A model generated the notes under the pieces. It saw nothing but the letters and a program-made list of their open reading frames with translations, did not search any database and had not been told where the DNA came from. Positions 62,250 to 64,000 of a stretch of DNA of 64,000 nt are shown here, piece after piece. This DNA is from Agapetus fuscipes. Taxonomy: Eukaryota; Arthropoda; Insecta; Trichoptera; Glossosomatidae. The DNA lies in contig OX637336.1 in the NCBI GenBank assembly GCA_951799405.1, positions 19,139,479 to 19,203,478 on the forward strand, given 5' to 3'. The number at the start of each line of letters is the position of its first letter. Within the stretch, counting starts at the first letter, position 1. Both the position numbers and the translations under genes were made by a program.

Positions 62250-62404
62250 ATATTTAAGATTCTGTATTTGCAAAATAAACCAAACCTCGCGTGAACATAC
62301 ACTTAGCAAACCTTGCTTCCAATCCCTGCCGAAACCGGGGTGGCATTGTCAAATATTAACCAAGTTTTTAGAGCTTGGGGGTCAGAACCATACCAACCTA
62401 TTAT
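62250..62404 (-). repeat. RTE-tail repeat, diverged
   Basis: CAAAATAAACCAAACCTCGC, CCTGCCGAAACCGGGGTGG, GGTCAGAACCATACCAACC. Confidence 0.65.
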
Positions 62405-62928
62405 TCATATCAAAATAATTAGTGCTCCACATTTCTCGTAAGAATCCCGTAAATTGCACTTATCCGTTTTGCTACTTCGCTACTCATTTAATGAATAATA
62501 TTAGCAGTACGTGTATTTCGGAAGTATTTTATGGACTTACGCAAATTACGAGCTAGTCCCGAAACTTCGCGGATGATATTTCATTAGGATGTATTATTCA
62601 AAGTCGAGCCACTAAAGTGCTCACTAAGTTATTCAATCAATTGAAACGCATATTATGAATATGGAATTCAAAATTAAAATAAATAAAACAAGAATAAAAA
62701 TTTCGATACCTTAAGAAACTTGTCATACCAGAACATTTAAATAGCGGAATATTTCAGTTTCCGTATATAGTAGAACATTTCGATACCTTGAAGGTAAAAT
62801 GAATAAGTGACTTGTATGGGCCAATATGGGTTTTTCAGATGAATGTACCTTTTTTATTTCTTTAAAAATAAAAATAAAATGTTTTCAAAATTCAGCACAT
62901 AACAAAAAATACGATTAAGAATGTGACC
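62405..62928. other. Unassigned stretch
   Basis: ATTTCGATACCTTRA occurs at 62700 and 62778; otherwise nothing recognised. Confidence 0.35.
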
Positions 62929-63185
62929 ACTTTACGGTCTTAACAAAAGAGTGAAAGTTGGGAAAAAAATATTTGTTTATTTAATCTTCTACGATATTTT
63001 TTATAAAAAATTTGAATGATAAAAATGTGAACAAAACGTGTTTTTTTACTAATTTTTTGTAGTGACAGTTTTGAAATTTTAAATATATTTTTGTACCTTT
63101 ATAATGTAGATAAATAAATAATCAATAAAAACTTCCGATTTTTTTCACTACTCTCACTCTTTTACTAAGACCATAAAGCTTAAGA
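62929..63185. mobile_element. Relative of the CNG-TSD hairpin MITE
   Basis: ACTTTACGGTCTTAACAAAA then GAGTGAAAG (left) is inverted at 63148-63180 (CTCTCACTCTTTTACTAAGA then CCATAAAG). The phrase CTTTATGGTCTTAG also occurs at the centre of the MITE copies at 16700, 41905 and 46906. Confidence 0.5.
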
Positions 63186-63739
63186 CACATATATTATATA
63201 TTTTTAAATCGACAGAATTTGGGTGCAGAGCGCTCTTAAATACTTTAAATAACAGCCATCTTGATTGAAGCTCTTAAGTTTGAAGAGCTCACAATATACT
63301 GTTAATTAAATATTTCAGTTTGAAGTACTCTTAGTATTAATTATTCGGGCTGGAACTTTGTCAGGTAGGCACGCTTAATTTAAACCCCTACCCACCCCCC
63401 TGAGGAACTTAATTTCTAATACAAGTTGGTTGTAGAATTTATTTCAGCATTTATCATTTCTAATCACGAATTTTATTAGCAATTAATTAATGTGATTTAA
63501 TTTGTTACAGGCCTTTCACGGAAACACGAAATTTTTGATAATTGTACTTTTTCATGCACTTTGAAAAATGTTTTTTTGTTAACACAAAAATTCGAGAACC
63601 ATTTTTCATTTACGTAAATACCGGTCGCAGTCCACTGTTTGCATCTAGATTCTCGACTCTTGAAATCAAAAACTAATCGGTTTGATACCCATCAGGACAT
63701 GCAATTTTGAAGAAAAACTCGTCTCTGCCTTCATCAAAG
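63186..63739. other. Unassigned stretch
   Basis: AT-rich; no supported feature. Confidence 0.35.
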
Positions 63740-63790
63740 TTTTGTACAACCTTACAGCAACTGGGTCTTTATAGAACAATTGGCGTTGAC
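63740..63790 (+). repeat. SINE-T1 scrap
   Basis: CAACCTTACAGCAACTGGGT then AATTGGCG. Confidence 0.5.
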
Positions 63791-63827
63791 TATGTACTGT
63801 ACTGTACTGTATCCTGCCGCCGTTTCA

Positions 63828-64000
63828 CTAGGGGTGGCCGGTACCTCCGCAGATGCACCTCCACTTTTTTCTGTCCTTACAAACCACTTTCATTTCCTCA
63901 ATATTCATCACTTTTTTCATACATACTCTTCTCTTATTCTCACTCTGCAGGTTCCATTCTTTCGCAATCTCACCTATTTGGTCTAACCATTCTTTCCTCG
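63828..64000 (-). pseudogene. RTE-like LINE C-terminus, continues beyond the window
   Basis: Minus-strand open frame of 57 codons up to the window edge: RKEWLDQIGEIAKEWNLQ, NKRRVCMKKVMNIEEMK, CKDRKKWRCICGGTGHP then stop (63828-63830). No stops inside the visible part, so the neighbouring sequence may hold more of the element. Same end type as 46313-46530. Confidence 0.75.

Overview
The window reads as non-coding, repeat-dense DNA from an AT-rich animal nuclear genome, most likely an insect. The reverse-transcriptase fragments resemble those common in insect genomes and a moth or butterfly is plausible, but the sequence does not prove the order. No complete host protein gene, functional tRNA gene, CRISPR array or operon is present. 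Almost everything that can be named is a transposable element or its debris, often nested with datable junctions (target-site duplications, TSDs).

Main families, as named here. (1) Non-LTR retrotransposons: two long open RT reading frames on the minus strand (5432-7384 and 33053-35090), plus short 3' relics at 1345-1890, 17199-17450, 37781-37894 and 57830-58131. (2) An RTE-like LINE known only by its C-terminus and 3' end (24510, 28256, 45536, 46313, 63828). A very abundant 250 bp repeat (RTE-tail, about 30 copies) appears to be its 3' end and stops in short TTAGATTA-type repeats. (3) Three tRNA-derived SINEs: T1 (box B GGTTCGAATCC, tail of ATT repeats), T2 (starts like a tRNA, GGTCGATAGCTCAGTTGGTA) and T3 (GTTATGGCCGAG head). 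One T1 copy is fused to a 5S-rRNA-like head and a LINE-derived tail (22522-22966). (4) Solo LTRs of at least three related types (387-889, 894-1332, 35091-35470, 36776-37126, 37416-37771, 45674-46088 and others), two of them with exact 4 bp TSDs. (5) DNA transposons, MITEs and foldback elements, including a 2.36 kb element with an 8 bp TSD and a decayed gene of an uncharacterised family (30486-32840). (6) Tandem repeats: a 41 bp minisatellite (8870-10330), a 24 bp array (23350-23990), a degenerate array carrying perfect palindromes (20070-21130), and units of about 97, 125 and 167 bp.

Layout: 0-1.9 kb tandem LTRs next to a LINE 3' end; 2-5 kb SINEs; 5-7.4 kb RT frame; 8.9-10.3 kb minisatellite; 10.5-17.5 kb foldbacks and a 1.9 kb TIR element with nested repeats; 17.6-24 kb MITEs, arrays and the chimeric SINE; 24-30 kb RTE and SINE clusters; 30.5-36 kb unusual DNA transposon, second RT frame split by an LTR, then a foldback; 36-47 kb solo LTRs, candidate exons and RTE relics; 50.5-51 kb a CpG-rich patch that looks like a host promoter and first exon; 52-64 kb more SINEs, MITEs, foldbacks and an RTE relic running off the end.

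How the parts relate: the LINEs would supply the machinery that copied the SINEs (shared 3' ends are visible), and the DNA-transposon relic could have mobilised short relatives. Host coding signal is limited to the CpG-rich promoter candidate and a few weak exon candidates. Four of the most structured families share a small hairpin motif (CTGAAGA, stem, CGAAA) that is worth following up.
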